Shown here: positions 44,697 to 55,020 of the stretch, in pieces
How positions within the stretch are numbered: the first letter of the stretch is position 1
How the letters are laid out: each line of letters starts with the position of its first letter
Origin: Cenococcum geophilum 1.58
Lineage: Eukaryota > Ascomycota > Dothideomycetes > Gloniales > Gloniaceae
Direction: 5' to 3'
Assembly: GCA_001692895.1 (NCBI GenBank)
Contig: KV748181.1
Location: 3,043,640-3,107,639 of the forward strand
DNA length: 64,000 bases
Made by a program: the position numbers and the translations under genes
The notes under the pieces: generated by a model
What the model was told of the DNA's origin: nothing
The model's database searches: none
Seen by the model: only the letters and a program-made list of their open reading frames with translations

Positions 44697-44941
44697 TGTT
44701 ACGGCACTGGCAGAACTAGCAGAACTTAGCAGAACTTCGCAGTCCTCTATACTAGCAAGTTACGACAGATTGCCGCATATTATGGTTATGTAACGTAAAG
44801 ATCTTATAAAATATTGAGCGGCGCTACTCTTCTTTTCCTTTCCTTTCCCTAGCTTTAGATTCTTGTTTATAGACTACTAATTATATAGGCTTACGCGACC
44901 CTCTTGCTGTGCTTGTGCCTTAATTAACTATGTTACTAATA
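44697..44941 (+). repeat. 3' LTR of G5 (245 bp)
   Basis: Starts tgttacggcactggcag after a G-rich polypurine tract and ends gttactaata. The second half (ggcttacgcgaccctcttgc type) is clearly related to the G4 LTRs; the first half carries gcagaactta tandem units instead. Confidence 0.8.
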
Positions 44942-45224
44942 CTAGCTAAAAGAAAATATATAGGTTTCCCCCCTCTATAGGGTTTTTTTCTATATAGAAA
45001 GGTAATAGCCTATATAGACCTAAAAAGGGACTAAATTGGGTAATAAATAGAATTAATTAACTTAGTCGCGATCTAAAATTAGACTTTACTACTTATACTA
45101 TAAAATTAAGACTTAATTATAATATTATAGTTATAAAACTTATATAGTACGTATTTTAATTTATATAATATAGGCGTAAATAAGTTAAATATATATAATA
45201 TTCTAACTTAATAAGGAAGTGTCT
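44942..45224. other. AT-rich spacer, nothing recognisable
   Basis: RIP-like DNA with a short poly-C (tttcccccc near 44967) and no domain. It is the left flank of C2. Confidence 0.6.
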
Positions 45225-45229
45225 AAACT
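45225..45229. repeat. Target-site duplication of C2, left (aaact)
   Basis: Identical to aaact at 51529-51533. Confidence 0.85.
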
Positions 45230-45500
45230 TGTTTATACTAATTTAATGGCACAAGTGAGTTAGATCCAGGGGCACGAAATACGTATAGTATTGTATGCTC
45301 TTTTAAATAATAGTGACTGTCGATTGTATAAAGCAGACTACGTGGTCTATATACTAATGCACCTCCCCCCTAATTAGTTAGTGCTTTATAAGTGCACCAG
45401 ACACATAAGCGAGTGGTTAGTACACTAAACGCGTAAACGCGTACCTAGTATACCGAACGCGTAAGCACGCGGTTGGTATAACAGGTGCTGTAATTATACA
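45230..45500 (-). repeat. 3' LTR of C2 (271 bp)
   Basis: Starts tgtttatactaatttaatgg and ends gtgctgtaattataca. Contains three ~28-bp tandem units (45391-45474), each centred on acgcgtaa or its RIP-mutated form. Confidence 0.9.
45391..45474. promoter_or_regulatory. 28-bp tandem units with ACGCGT (LTR copy 1)
   Basis: Three units at 45391-45418, 45419-45446 and 45447-45474. ACGCGT occurs at 45429, 45437 and 45457; the first unit reads acacat instead. ACGCGT is the MluI cell-cycle box bound by MBF-type factors in fungi. A role in element transcription is inference. Confidence 0.55.
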
Positions 45501-45701
45501 CTAGCGGTACTTAGAAAATGAAACCACCTATATACAGCCTCCGTAATTACTTTAATAAAACTATAAAATATAAAGGAAAACATATAGGAAATCTCCCCCC
45601 CCCTAAGGTGCCTTCTGGGCTGCCTTCCAAACGGTGCTCCGAGCTAGTCGTAAGTTAAATCTTAAGGGCCGCTAAGGCGCTAGTGCTAAGCGAGCTAATG
45701 G

Positions 45702-45730
45702 CGATTTTCTATCCCGGGGATAGAAAATCG
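45702..45730 (-). repeat. Perfect hairpin in C2 3' UTR (14-bp arms)
   Basis: The arms cgattttctatccc and gggatagaaaatcg pair perfectly around one G. It lies just after the C2 pol end and is matched in the C1 3' region at 2384-2411. It could mark RNA processing or termination. Confidence 0.75.
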
Positions 45731-47493
45731 TGATTAATTAATTCGACCACTGTAGTAGAATAATAGGCCGTATAAGCCGTACGGCCTTCTAACGGGCCGT
45801 AGACGTACTATAGATGCTCCGTTAGTCTCGTTCTACCCATTTTATAACTTTTAGATTAAGCTTATTTGTATTAATTAGGGCTTTAAGGGCTTAACACGGC
45901 TTTGCCTTAGTTATAGCGTCTACTAGGTTGTTTCCGCCGCTAATCTATTTAACCTCCGCAATTTTACGTCGTTCGTAGGCCTAATATAAGCACATTAGGT
46001 CGACTATAAGCCTCTTCTCTTATATTATACCTAGTTTAACTAGGCAGTTATAGAGGGACTTTAAATCGGTGTATAAAACCAGGGGTAACTGCTCCAGTTA
46101 TAGAATCTTTTGGACCGTTAATTTGATTGCGGCTGCTATATTAAAACTATAAGCTAGTGTATATAGTTCAGAAGCTAGTACACTACGGGTTACTTATTTG
46201 CACTTAATTAAAGACTAGTATAGTATATTTGTGTCCTAATTATAGTCCGTAAGTACAATCACGAAGCCGATTTATAATAATAGGTCTCTGTTATTGGTAA
46301 AGGAGGCGTCTATAAATGCCAGTAAGCTAAGGGAACTTAGGTCTAGTGGTATAAAAGTAAGTCCCCTTGCTATATTGTCAATTTGCCACTAAATACGCTT
46401 ATTAAGCTGCTTAATATTTTCTTCTTGCGGATCTACTACTTAGGCCGTAAAGGATAAATCGTAGGTAGATTTGGGTTGGCAGACTATAGCAATATAGGCG
46501 CCTCTTATACACTGTGCAACGTATTAGTCCTTTATATTTACGGTCTTACGGGTCTCTTCGCGGGAGCTAGTAAGGTCTATAGACTTTACTATAATAGGCT
46601 TTAGGTTTTAAGCTTAGCGTTCCTAAGTTAGCTTAACTAGGTTGCCCTTTTATATAATTAGGCCTCTATTAAACTTAATTGGATTCTGCTTAGTTAACTA
46701 CTCTTACAGCTTTACTAAGAATTTAGCCTTTTATAGTTTAGTTTCTTTAGCGTCCGTAAAGGTCTAGTCTGCTAGGAATAAGGTATTATTTATTTAGAGT
46801 CTAATAATACTAAGGCCGTTTAATGTGCTGTATAGGAGGTAGGGGTTATAGGTCGACTGTTCTATCTTAAGTTTACTAACGTAGTGCTGGTGGTATATTT
46901 TAAACTAATAGTTCCTAGCTTCTGGTACTCTATATAGAGGTTTTACAACCTATAGGATTATTTCTAGTTATAGGTTAAGCTCGGGGGGTAGCCGTATAAA
47001 GATGTCCCTACTTAGGTAGGTATTAGACTGCATATAGGCTTACAAGATATTCCGTAGGTAAAGAGCTACGGGTTTACTTTACTATAGTCCGGGCATAAGT
47101 ATAAGTATAATCCGTTAACTAACTCGTTAAATTATAGGCGATTATATAAGGACTAAGTCCTTTTCTTAGTTGTTATAGGCTTATATAATAAGCCTTAATT
47201 TTTTAAAAGCTTTATTAGTACTAGGGTGCTTAATTTTATTAATAAAGCGTAAGTTAAATATACGGACGCCTTACGGAACGTCTCTCTCCATTATAACTGC
47301 AAAGATACCCTTTTTAAGTAGTTCGTTAATCTCTTTACGTCGTAAGTCTATAAATAGGGTTTCCTATACTAGAACTGATATATCCGCAGGCGGAGATTGC
47401 CTTGCGGATATTCCTACGGAGGTTAGGTAATTCTCTATTATGGAGTTCTTAGTTATAGGGTACTTTTAGGGGCGTCCTTAACTACGCTTTATA

Positions 47494-47520
47494 GTAGGTT
47501 TAGTAGGTTTAGTAGGTTTA
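47494..47520 (-). repeat. 9-bp tandem repeat (gtaggttta) x3
   Basis: Encodes Lys-Pro-Thr repeats on the minus strand, in the linker between integrase and RT of C2. Confidence 0.8.
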
Positions 47521-47549
47521 TGGGGGACTTTTAGGGTAGGCAAGGGTGC

Positions 47550-47622
47550 TTCTAGTTTGTCTAATTTGGCAGTCGCTTCTAGTTCGTCTAGTTTGGCGGT
47601 TGCTTCTAGTTCGTCTAGCTCG
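47550..47622 (-). repeat. ~30-bp tandem repeat encoding KLDELEATA
   Basis: About two and a half units of tctagttcgtctagtttgg-type sequence. On the minus strand they give repeated acidic LDELEATAK peptides, a likely flexible or coiled linker in the polyprotein. Confidence 0.8.
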
Positions 47623-50192
47623 ACGTTATAGGTATTTTTGGGCCGAAAGTAGGGTTTTACGGACGTGCTCCTAAAGCTAGTCGGTCCGCTATAGAGTTAT
47701 ACACAGCACGTTTCATTTTCTACGGCCAGTAAACAGTAAGGTCCCGTCTAATTGCCGCTTTTACGCTATATAAGGACTTTAGAATTAAGCGGGAGGTTAT
47801 AAACTAAGGTTGTATCTAGTCCGTTATGGTAATATAGGGCGCTATTAACTACTTATTTGGCCTATAATTTGACTATTTCGGCTATTGCCTTCCGTATTAT
47901 AGCTGCTTGTTTTATAATAGATAGGGTAGGAGGGCCTAGGTTACTTATCCTTAGGTAGGCTCCGTAGACCAAAAGGGTGGGTACTAGTCCGTCCGGGCCA
48001 GCGGTATTATTAACGGCTTTTACGGCTATCTGTAAAGCCAGTTCCTTTTAAATGTCCTTACATTTATCTGTAATAATCTAGTAAGCTCTTTATAAGGCTA
48101 AGTAAGCTTACCTAATAAGCCTAACGGACTAATACGCCTCGACTAGAACAGCTTTTATTAATATAGCTATAGCTATAGTATACTGCTAGAATTCCTTGCT
48201 AATAAAGTTCCTACTAGCGTTATAGGTGATATACTGCGGAGGTCTGATATATATGTCGATCCAGTAGGTCCGTAAAATATCCTATATATACTTTGCGGAT
48301 ATATTTTATAACTAGCGGGCGGCTTAATAATAGGTTGCCTTATTAATTATATATAGTACTAGGCTGCCGTTAATATACATAATATCTACGTATACTAAGT
48401 GGTTAAAGTTAAGATCCTTATAAAGGGTAAACTTAAATTAGCCTAGGGAACGTCCGTATTTCTAGCAGTAGGAGCAGTATTTAGTTAGGTAGTCAATTGT
48501 TTTTTTATTAACGTCGTTATATCTAGAGCGTTTAAGGACTCTATATAGCTTTTCGGCTAATAGATAGCCGAAACGGCGGTATAGGCGGTGGATTTCCGTA
48601 CTGGTAAGGTAGCACGGGTTATAGTTAAAAGATTCCTAGATATAGGTCTGTAAAGTCTCTCCCTATATAAGGAACGGGTGTCTAAATCATCGTATAATTA
48701 GTAAGGTAATATACTTGCTTCCTAGAGTAGTTACGGGGCCTATTAGGGTGTCTGTAACATTATTATAGTATACCTATAACCTATCCATATCTATAAGACA
48801 GAGTAAGAAGGGGGTGTCCGCTTTTACTATGTGGAAGTTAACTAGGCTAATTAGAGTCTTAACTTTAACTAATCCAATTAATACGGTTAAGCCGATGCCG
48901 AATTAGACGTTTATAGCCCCAGTTTACGTAATATCAATGTCCGTATTATTATTTATGGTAGTCCTATATATAAGGTATTATCCATAGCCTATAGTAGACT
49001 TCTTAGAGGCACCTATGTTAATTATAACGCCGTAGAATTCCTTAGGGGTATAGCGTTCTGTGGTAATATATATAAATAGGTCCTGCTTATAATTTATAAC
49101 GTCCGTAATAGGGGTACTTATAAAATAGTTTTTGGGTGTAACTAAGTGTATAAAGGAACGGTCGGCTAATACGGTCGTAATATTAAAGGCTTAGCTGTCC
49201 GTAAAAGGTCTAAATATAGTTAGGAATGTCTCTAAGGTCTTTTATTTCTAAGTGTTTAAGTTAAAGTTAATTATAAGGGCTTCTATTAACTTATTAGGAG
49301 GCTCTTCCGCTTCCTCTCCTTTGTATTCTAAAATAAACTAGTTAATACGGCTATTAAGTCTCTTCCTGGACTTGTTATATTCTTCCTAGGTATGCCTTAT
49401 AGACTAATATCCTTTTTTACTATATACGAAGCACTTCTAGCTAGTTTATCTGTGGGGGTATATTTTTATATAGGAGTTATTATAGGGGTTGCGGGTAGGA
49501 CCTAGTCGATGTAGGTACTGCTAGCGGTAGCGGCGGTCCGTAAAGTAGACGTCTAAGTCTATTTACGGATATTAAATATCCGTAATAAAGGCTTAAGTGC
49601 TGCCTGGTGGGTTTAAGATTTTATACGTTATAATAGAGGAGCGTAAATTATTAATAAGGCTAGCTAAGGTATTTATAGGCTTATAGTAGGCGTACTTATA
49701 GGGCTCTACTTCCTAGTAGGCCGTAATAAGTTTATTATATAGGAAGTCGTCTGTTTAAAGCTTAGCGTTAAGGCCGTACTGTAGGTGCTGGAGGTCTTTA
49801 ATAAAAATTTATAGGCACTCTATAGTTAATTTTTTAGTGTTCTTGTTAATTACGGTCCGTAGCTTAGTTGCATTCTATTAGGTAAGGATATTACGCCTAT
49901 ATTCTGGTCCTTTAAAGTAGTTATAGGTAGCTTTATATAGCTTATTAAAGGGAACACTAAGGGGGTTACTCTTAAGGTTGGTGTAGTAGTGGTCGAGTGC
50001 TAGGCCGCGCAGTATAGTAGAGTAGGCTTGGCTAAACTCTTATTTAGGAATATTAGCCTTTTGGTAAAGGTCCGTAAAGATAGTTAGTTTAAAGTTAAAA
50101 TTATTGTTTTTACCGCTGTACTTAGATTTGTTGGTATAGAGCTTAGCTAAGTTAGCTAGTTCCTTACTATAGGTCTTTACTTAGGTGCGTTG

Positions 50193-50282
50193 CGGATCTA
50201 TAACTTACGGATCTATAGCTTACGGATCTGTGGCTTACGGATATATAGTTTATGGATATATAGCTTACAGATCTATAACTTA
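50193..50282 (-). repeat. 15-bp tandem repeat x6 (cggatctatagctta)
   Basis: Six head-to-tail units differing mostly by transitions. On the minus strand they encode a pentapeptide repeat of the type (A/V/T)-I-(D/Y)-P-(Q/stop) within C2 Gag. Confidence 0.88.
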
Positions 50283-51257
50283 GGTAGGTTATAGATCTAT
50301 AGCTTTGTTAACGGAAGGGTTTTAGTCCATATTTTAGTTTACGGAGGTATTATGGTCCGTAACTTGGGTACTAGGTATACTTTAGCCCGTAAGATTAATT
50401 CTAAAATCACTTAGGTTTATAGAATAAATTTGGTTAAGTAGGTTAGGTATAAGGCTAGTAATACTATTAAGTTTAGGAGAAGCAGAGAGATTATTAGTGG
50501 CTTTAACCTAGTCTAGGATTTTCTCTTTAGTCTATTCCGTTTGGTCCTCCTCCTATATTATATTGTATAAGGACTATGCAATAATAACTCGTTTATCCTT
50601 TTTAACCTATATACCTTGGTAACATAAAAGGGTTCGTAGGTTATAGATAGTAGTAGGGTTATAAGCCTTAAGAATGGCTTCCGTAAAGTCTGTAAAGTCT
50701 TCCTTATATTACTCCCATAGGTTATTATTTAGAAGCTTATAGTATCCGTATTTAAGGATTTTGAAATTAATATAGTCGTTAACGTCGTCCGTAGACGTAA
50801 GGTTGACTTCTTAGCTCCACTTCTTTTAACCTTCGCTGATTTGCTTGCTTATATCTGCCATATTATATAGCGTTATATGTCTATATAAGCTATAGCGGGT
50901 TATAGTAGCTTATAGTGGGTCCGTAATAGTTTAAGGGGTCTTATAGTAGTCCGTAAAGGTAATTAACGGGTCCGTAATAGTTTATAGAAGGGTAAAGGGT
51001 TTTTATAAGGTCCGAAGAGGTTTAAGGTTTAAGGGGGTTAAGGATAGGGGGTTCTATAAAGGTTTATATTTACATCTATAACTTCTAGTAAACCGTACTA
51101 AGACTTAAATAAGTATATAGAGTTAGAGATAAGTCCGTAATCCCCGACTTCTAACCTTCTAGTAGGTCGTACTAGGAGTCTAAACGGGTGGTCGCTGTCA
51201 TATATCGCTTGGGGGAGGTATTAAGTAATTGCTAATCTGTGCGCGCTTACTAATCAG

Positions 51258-51528
51258 TGTTCGTACCAATTTAATAGCACAAGTGAGTTAGATCCAGGGG
51301 CACGAAATACGTATAGTATCGTATACTCTTTTGGATAATGGTAACTGTCGATTATATAAAGCAGACTACGTGGTCTATATACTGATGCACCTCCCCCCTA
51401 ATTAGTTAGTGCTTCATAAGTGCACCAGACGCGTAAGCGAGTAGTTAGTGCACTAAACGCGTAAACGCGTACCTGGTGTACCGAACGCGTAAGCACGCGG
51501 TTGGTATAACAGGTGCTGTAATTATACA
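51258..51528 (-). repeat. 5' LTR of C2 (271 bp)
   Basis: Starts tgttcgtaccaatttaat and ends attataca. It differs from the other LTR by a modest number of transitions only. Confidence 0.9.
51419..51502. promoter_or_regulatory. 28-bp tandem units with ACGCGT (LTR copy 2)
   Basis: Units at 51419-51446, 51447-51474 and 51475-51502, with ACGCGT at 51429, 51457, 51465 and 51485. All four boxes are intact here. Confidence 0.55.
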
Positions 51529-51533
51529 AAACT
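51529..51533. repeat. Target-site duplication of C2, right (aaact)
   Basis: Identical to 45225-45229. Confidence 0.85.
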
Positions 51534-51608
51534 AAATAAAGTAGGGGATATATATAGTATATATATAGTAATTAAGGGGTATATAATTAGGAGTGCTCTA
51601 ATTAAGTA

Positions 51609-51946
51609 TAGTAAAATCTCTTTAGTACGATACTGTTTGTTTGGCCAAGCATATCGTAATACTAATAGTATTGTTATATTAAGAGTCACGTATTAGGTAA
51701 ATACGTAGGAAAAGGAGGAGCTTAATACCTAAAAAGGCTTAAAATGTCTACCTCGCGGGCTAAATAAGGCCCTCTCCTATATAAATTCTCTACTAGTTAT
51801 ACTAATATTAGTAGTAGGTGCTTAACGATATTACCAAAAGTTAGATTATCGTAATATTATACCAAAAAAGACTTAATTAAGGGGTGTAGATTATAATGTA
51901 GAGGTTATCGTTATATACCCCATATCGTATTAAGGAGATTTTACTA
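51609..51946. mobile_element. 338-bp Fot1/pogo-type MITE
   Basis: Inverted ends tagtaaaatctc and gagattttacta lie inside a TA duplication (51607-51608 and 51947-51948). The first ~75 bp resemble the left end of the Fot1 element at 54746 (cagtaaaatct, acgata, atcgtaata). Without coding capacity, it is probably a deletion derivative mobilised by that family's transposase. Confidence 0.8.
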
Positions 51947-51948
51947 TA

Positions 51949-52659
51949 GTAGAATATTAAAATACTTTTAAAAAAACTTAATTAATTCTAAATAAGTAAA
52001 GAATAAATACTTAACGCAATTACTATCGTCTTCCTTATACGCGAAGTAGTATTTTAATTTAGGATTATTACTACCGTAGTTACTAAGAACTTTAATTAAT
52101 GCTTAAATAGAGGTAAGGCCTTTAAGAGCCCTTTTTTTATATACCTTCCGTTTATTATAAATATTATAATATATCCCACTCCACGTCGCTATAAGGCTAA
52201 AAAGATAAATAGTACTTACGAATCTATCGCGACTGTTGCGAGATCTGATATATATACTCTTATAACTTACTACTGCCCTAAATCTTAATATAGCTTTAAA
52301 TTTTTCCTAAAATAAGGTAAGCTCTTTTCTAGAATAAGGTTAATTAAAGCGATATACAACTTATTCTAGAATAAGGTAGAAATATTCCGGAATATTGTAT
52401 ATACTGGTATTAGTCAGAACATACCAGCTCTATTAGCACAAAATTTTGAGGCTTTAAACTAGGCGTAGGCCGTGCACGCTCGCTAGCGCCACCGAAGGGC
52501 ATTTTTCTGCGCAAACGCTTTATTTTAGTGTCTTCTTTCGCTCGGCTAGAGGTGCCAGAATCTCAGACAGAACTCACATGTGACCTGGAGGCCTCCAGCC
52601 CTAACCGTTACAGATACTAATTGTACCAAATTCCTCGAGCTCTCAAGTGTCAGTCCACG
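51949..52659. other. Upstream region of the HET pseudogene
   Basis: 51949-52430 is AT-rich RIP-like DNA without a gene. From about 52430 the composition changes to normal GC content and continues into the HET gene; 52430-52659 probably holds its promoter and 5' leader. The context at the chosen start (ccacgatgg, 52655-52663) is good for fungal translation. Confidence 0.55.
52327..52392. promoter_or_regulatory. Three TTCnnGAA palindromes (heat-shock-element-like)
   Basis: ttctagaa at 52327-52334 and 52364-52371, and ttccggaa at 52385-52392, two of them followed by taaggt. The half-sites match the HSF unit nGAAn in inverted pairs. They lie about 270-330 bp before the HET start. Regulation is inference; the repeats may also be remnants of a duplicated stretch. 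Confidence 0.35.
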
Positions 52660-54607
52660 ATGGCAGTTAGAGAATGCATTTACCAGCCTCTACCCAAAGA
52701 CAGCCACAACATACGTCTCTTATCCTTACTATCGGGCGGTTAGGGCGAAGTCATTCGCTGTGTGGTTAGACCAGTTTCTCTCGAGAGAACCCCAGAGTAC
52801 GAGGCTCTCTCGTACGTATGGGGAGATCCTAAAGTTACCGCCCCGATCATATTGAACGGATGCGAATTTTCTGCCACAAACAAACCTAGTTGCCGCACTT
52901 CGCCGTCTACGTCTAGACGATAGACCTCGAATACTTTGGGTGGATACTCTATGCATCAACCAAAAGGATACTGATGAGCGGACCCACTAAGTTGGCCTTA
53001 TGGAACAAATCTATTCTAAAGCCAAAAATGCGCTTCTGTGGCTCGGGAATGCTGAAGGAGAGTCGTCATTAAGCACTACCAGGCCACTGCCAATGATTTC
53101 CTGGTATTTAGAGGAGTCTTGTTGACACCACGTCGAATCGTTTCTCTCTATCTGGACTCAATCTGGGGAGCAACCAGCGTTGAGAAGCGACGAGGTTAGA
53201 GATTCGCAAAATAACCTTCTCACGGCTTTTGCTTTTCTCTTTATACTTTCAGAAATGTCTGAAGAGAAACACTTTTATGATTTGCCTCTTGTCAAGGGCG
53301 ATGGCGATGGCGATGATGAGGGACCTAAGTGGTTAAAGACTGCTTCATCTGCACTGGGCTCTATCACAGGGCGCCCCTGGTGGACGCGGGTATGGACCTT
53401 CCAAGAAGCAGTCCTGCCTCTAAAATTGACTGTAATCTGTGGCAACATGACCGCGCCGTGGTCGTTGTTCGTTTCAGCAGGACAGGCTCTAAACGTACAT
53501 AACTTGTGTTGCAGTGAGTTTCTGTCAGCTCTCGGATGGGAATCTCTCAATGCCATAAATCAGCTCCGGCGATAGATGGACGATATTGAGTTCTACCGTG
53601 CGACGGAGCAGAAAACGAGCCTCTGGGGTCTCATGTGCAATGTTCGTACGCGGCGCTCAACGGACGCCCGTGATCGGGCCTATGGGCTTTTGGCAATCGC
53701 AGATCCATGGGAAAATAAGCCTCTTGTTGCCGATTACACTGTTGCAAAGGCCACCTTGTTCGAGCGGCTTTGTAGAGAGGAGATTGCAGCCTCCGGTAAC
53801 CTTCGCGCACTTTTAACGGCTGTGCAAGGAGCAAACGGGCAGAGAGATTGTCCGTCTTGGGTGACTGACTGGACAGCCGAAGTAGACGAACTCGAGTGGC
53901 AATATGCAGAGGAATGGATTGGGCGGTATCCTGACTACGACGCCTGTGCTGATGCAGAGGAATGGATTGAGCGCCTAGCAACGCAAATTATATCTTCTGG
54001 CACACTGTCGCTCGTCGGGGTGTTCATCGACCGTATATCAGCTGTGGGCCAAATGTACCGATTAGAACCCGGAGTTCCGTCACAGGCCTCGGATCTCCAA
54101 TTCAACGAGTGGCACGAGATGTACCTCAACGCCTCAAAGGCATCACGATACGGATCTCCGGACTCTTGCGAAAACACGTATCAGCACACAATGATGAGCG
54201 ATATCATTTGCTATGAGATCGATGAGGATGGCTATCCGATTCACAATCGGGTCCAACAAGAAGATTGTGAAAGATTCGAAGAGTGGTGCAATGATGTCAA
54301 GTCTGGCACTGCTGGTAATGAATGGAAAGAAGCTATTCAGCGGGCTGTTTATTCTGGCACTTGCTATAGACGTTTCTTCACTACCGAAAGAGGGTATTTC
54401 GGTCTCTCATTTGCAAGTCCTCAGCCTGGCGATGAGGTCTTTGTCTTGCATGGAGGTCAGGTTCCTTTTGTTCTTCGCCGCTCGTCCCAAGGGAAAGGTT
54501 CGACTACGACACATTCTTTAATTAGTAGCTGTTATGTGCATGGAATTATGGATGGTGAGGCTGTGAAAGCCAAAGAGAAAACCGAGCAAATGGTCGTTTT
54601 GCAGTAG
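52660..54607 (+). pseudogene. HET-domain (heterokaryon incompatibility) gene, pseudogenised
   Basis: From ATG 52660 (MAVRECIYQPLPKDS) the reading gives the HET domain (PF06985): YEALSYVWGD at 52798-52827, LWVDTLCINQ at 52934-52963 and LMEQIYSKAKNALLWLG to about 53047. It then continues through WWTRVWTFQEA, DARDRAYGLLAIAD and SWVTDWTAE to YVHGIMDGEA and a stop at 54605-54607. It would be about 649 codons, a usual length. HET proteins trigger cell death when unlike strains fuse. Breaks are TAG 52741, TAA 52988, TGA 53123, TAG 53573, and a one-base shift near 52880. The TAA and TAGs fit CAA/CAG losing C in a CpA context. The rest is clean, so damage is light. ATGs at 53180 and 53576 only begin the surviving open segments. 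Confidence 0.88.
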
Positions 54608-54743
54608 TACTTGTGACGGGTCGAAATGTAATGATGGGCAATCTCCAAAATTTCTGACTCCTGGGCTGCCAAGATTTTGGTGCGAACCGTCCAGTGTGAA
54701 GTGCCGAAGCCAACCGACAAAGCAGCAACCCCGCTGCCCCCAT
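54608..54743. other. HET 3' flank
   Basis: Normal-composition DNA between the HET stop and the Fot1 end, with a small hairpin (ccaaaat ... attttgg, about 54646-54680). No gene. Confidence 0.5.
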
Positions 54744-55020
54744 TACAGTAAAATCTGCTTAATACGATATGGTTTATTCGGCCGAGCGTATCGTAATACC
54801 AAGGGTATCGTTGTATTACATACTTGTATGTAAAATGCACCCAAATTCAAAATTAGGTAATGATATTATGTATCTACGTGCGTGAAGTCGTAACTGAGCG
54901 ATCGGCTATACTAAAATACATCGCAATTGATTGCTGCTTGGTGTTTTAAGGTCGTTGGCCTTGAATTCGACGCTCGTGCCTTGATAGAGTTATAATTACG
55001 TCTCTATCAGAATCGCTTTG

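Larger units (their letters stand above)
31480..44941 (+). mobile_element. G5: gypsy-type LTR retrotransposon, 5' truncated, with two nested insertions
   Basis: G5 DNA is 31480-33837, 35296-37390 and 44009-44941. Interruptions are a Tc1/mariner element (33838-35295) and gypsy G6 (37391-44008). Gag, protease and RT resemble G4 closely. The 3' LTR is at 44697-44941, after a G-rich polypurine tract (44676-44693). The 5' LTR was not found, so the left boundary is approximate. Confidence 0.8.
45850..50861 (-). pseudogene. C2 copia Gag-Pol polyprotein, broken
   Basis: ATG at 50859-50861 (minus; MADISKQISEG). Gag is at about 50860-49450 and includes a repeated pentapeptide. A CCHC-like knuckle (KCFVYSKKGY-SIRHT) lies at 49440-49390, with protease (INIGASKKS) near 48990. 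The integrase has HHCC at about 48590-48460 (HRLYRRFGYLLAEKLYRVL ... KYCSYC) and a core with NNTAGPDGLVPTLL near 47960-48020. KLDELEATA repeats lie at 47550-47622. RT is at about 47340-46770, with the active site read as I-NN instead of V-DD near 46790. RNase H runs at about 46350-45860 and ends NNLVDAITKAKPC. Stops are mainly TAG/TAA. Confidence 0.85.
45230..51528 (-). mobile_element. C2: Ty1/copia retrotransposon (minus strand)
   Basis: 6299 bp with two 271-bp LTRs (45230-45500 and 51258-51528), TG...CA ends and a perfect 5-bp TSD aaact. Internal order on the minus strand is Gag with a zinc knuckle, protease, integrase, RT, RNase H, which is the copia order. The interior is heavily mutated while the LTRs are well preserved. 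Confidence 0.93.

Noticed and set aside
45501..45610. Poly-C run near 45593 as the polypurine tract marking a different LTR edge for C2
   Set aside because: LTR alignment, equal 271-bp lengths, TG...CA ends and the aaact TSD fix the edge at 45500; the role of the poly-C run stays open.
47950..48020. GPDG motif taken at first as a LINE reverse transcriptase
   Set aside because: The surrounding order (zinc knuckle, HHCC integrase, then RT and RNase H) and the flanking LTRs with a TSD show it is inside a copia integrase.
52580..52855. Open frame of 91 codons as the start of the HET gene
   Set aside because: The HET motifs upstream of the frameshift are in another frame starting at 52660; this frame gives no HET-like sequence.
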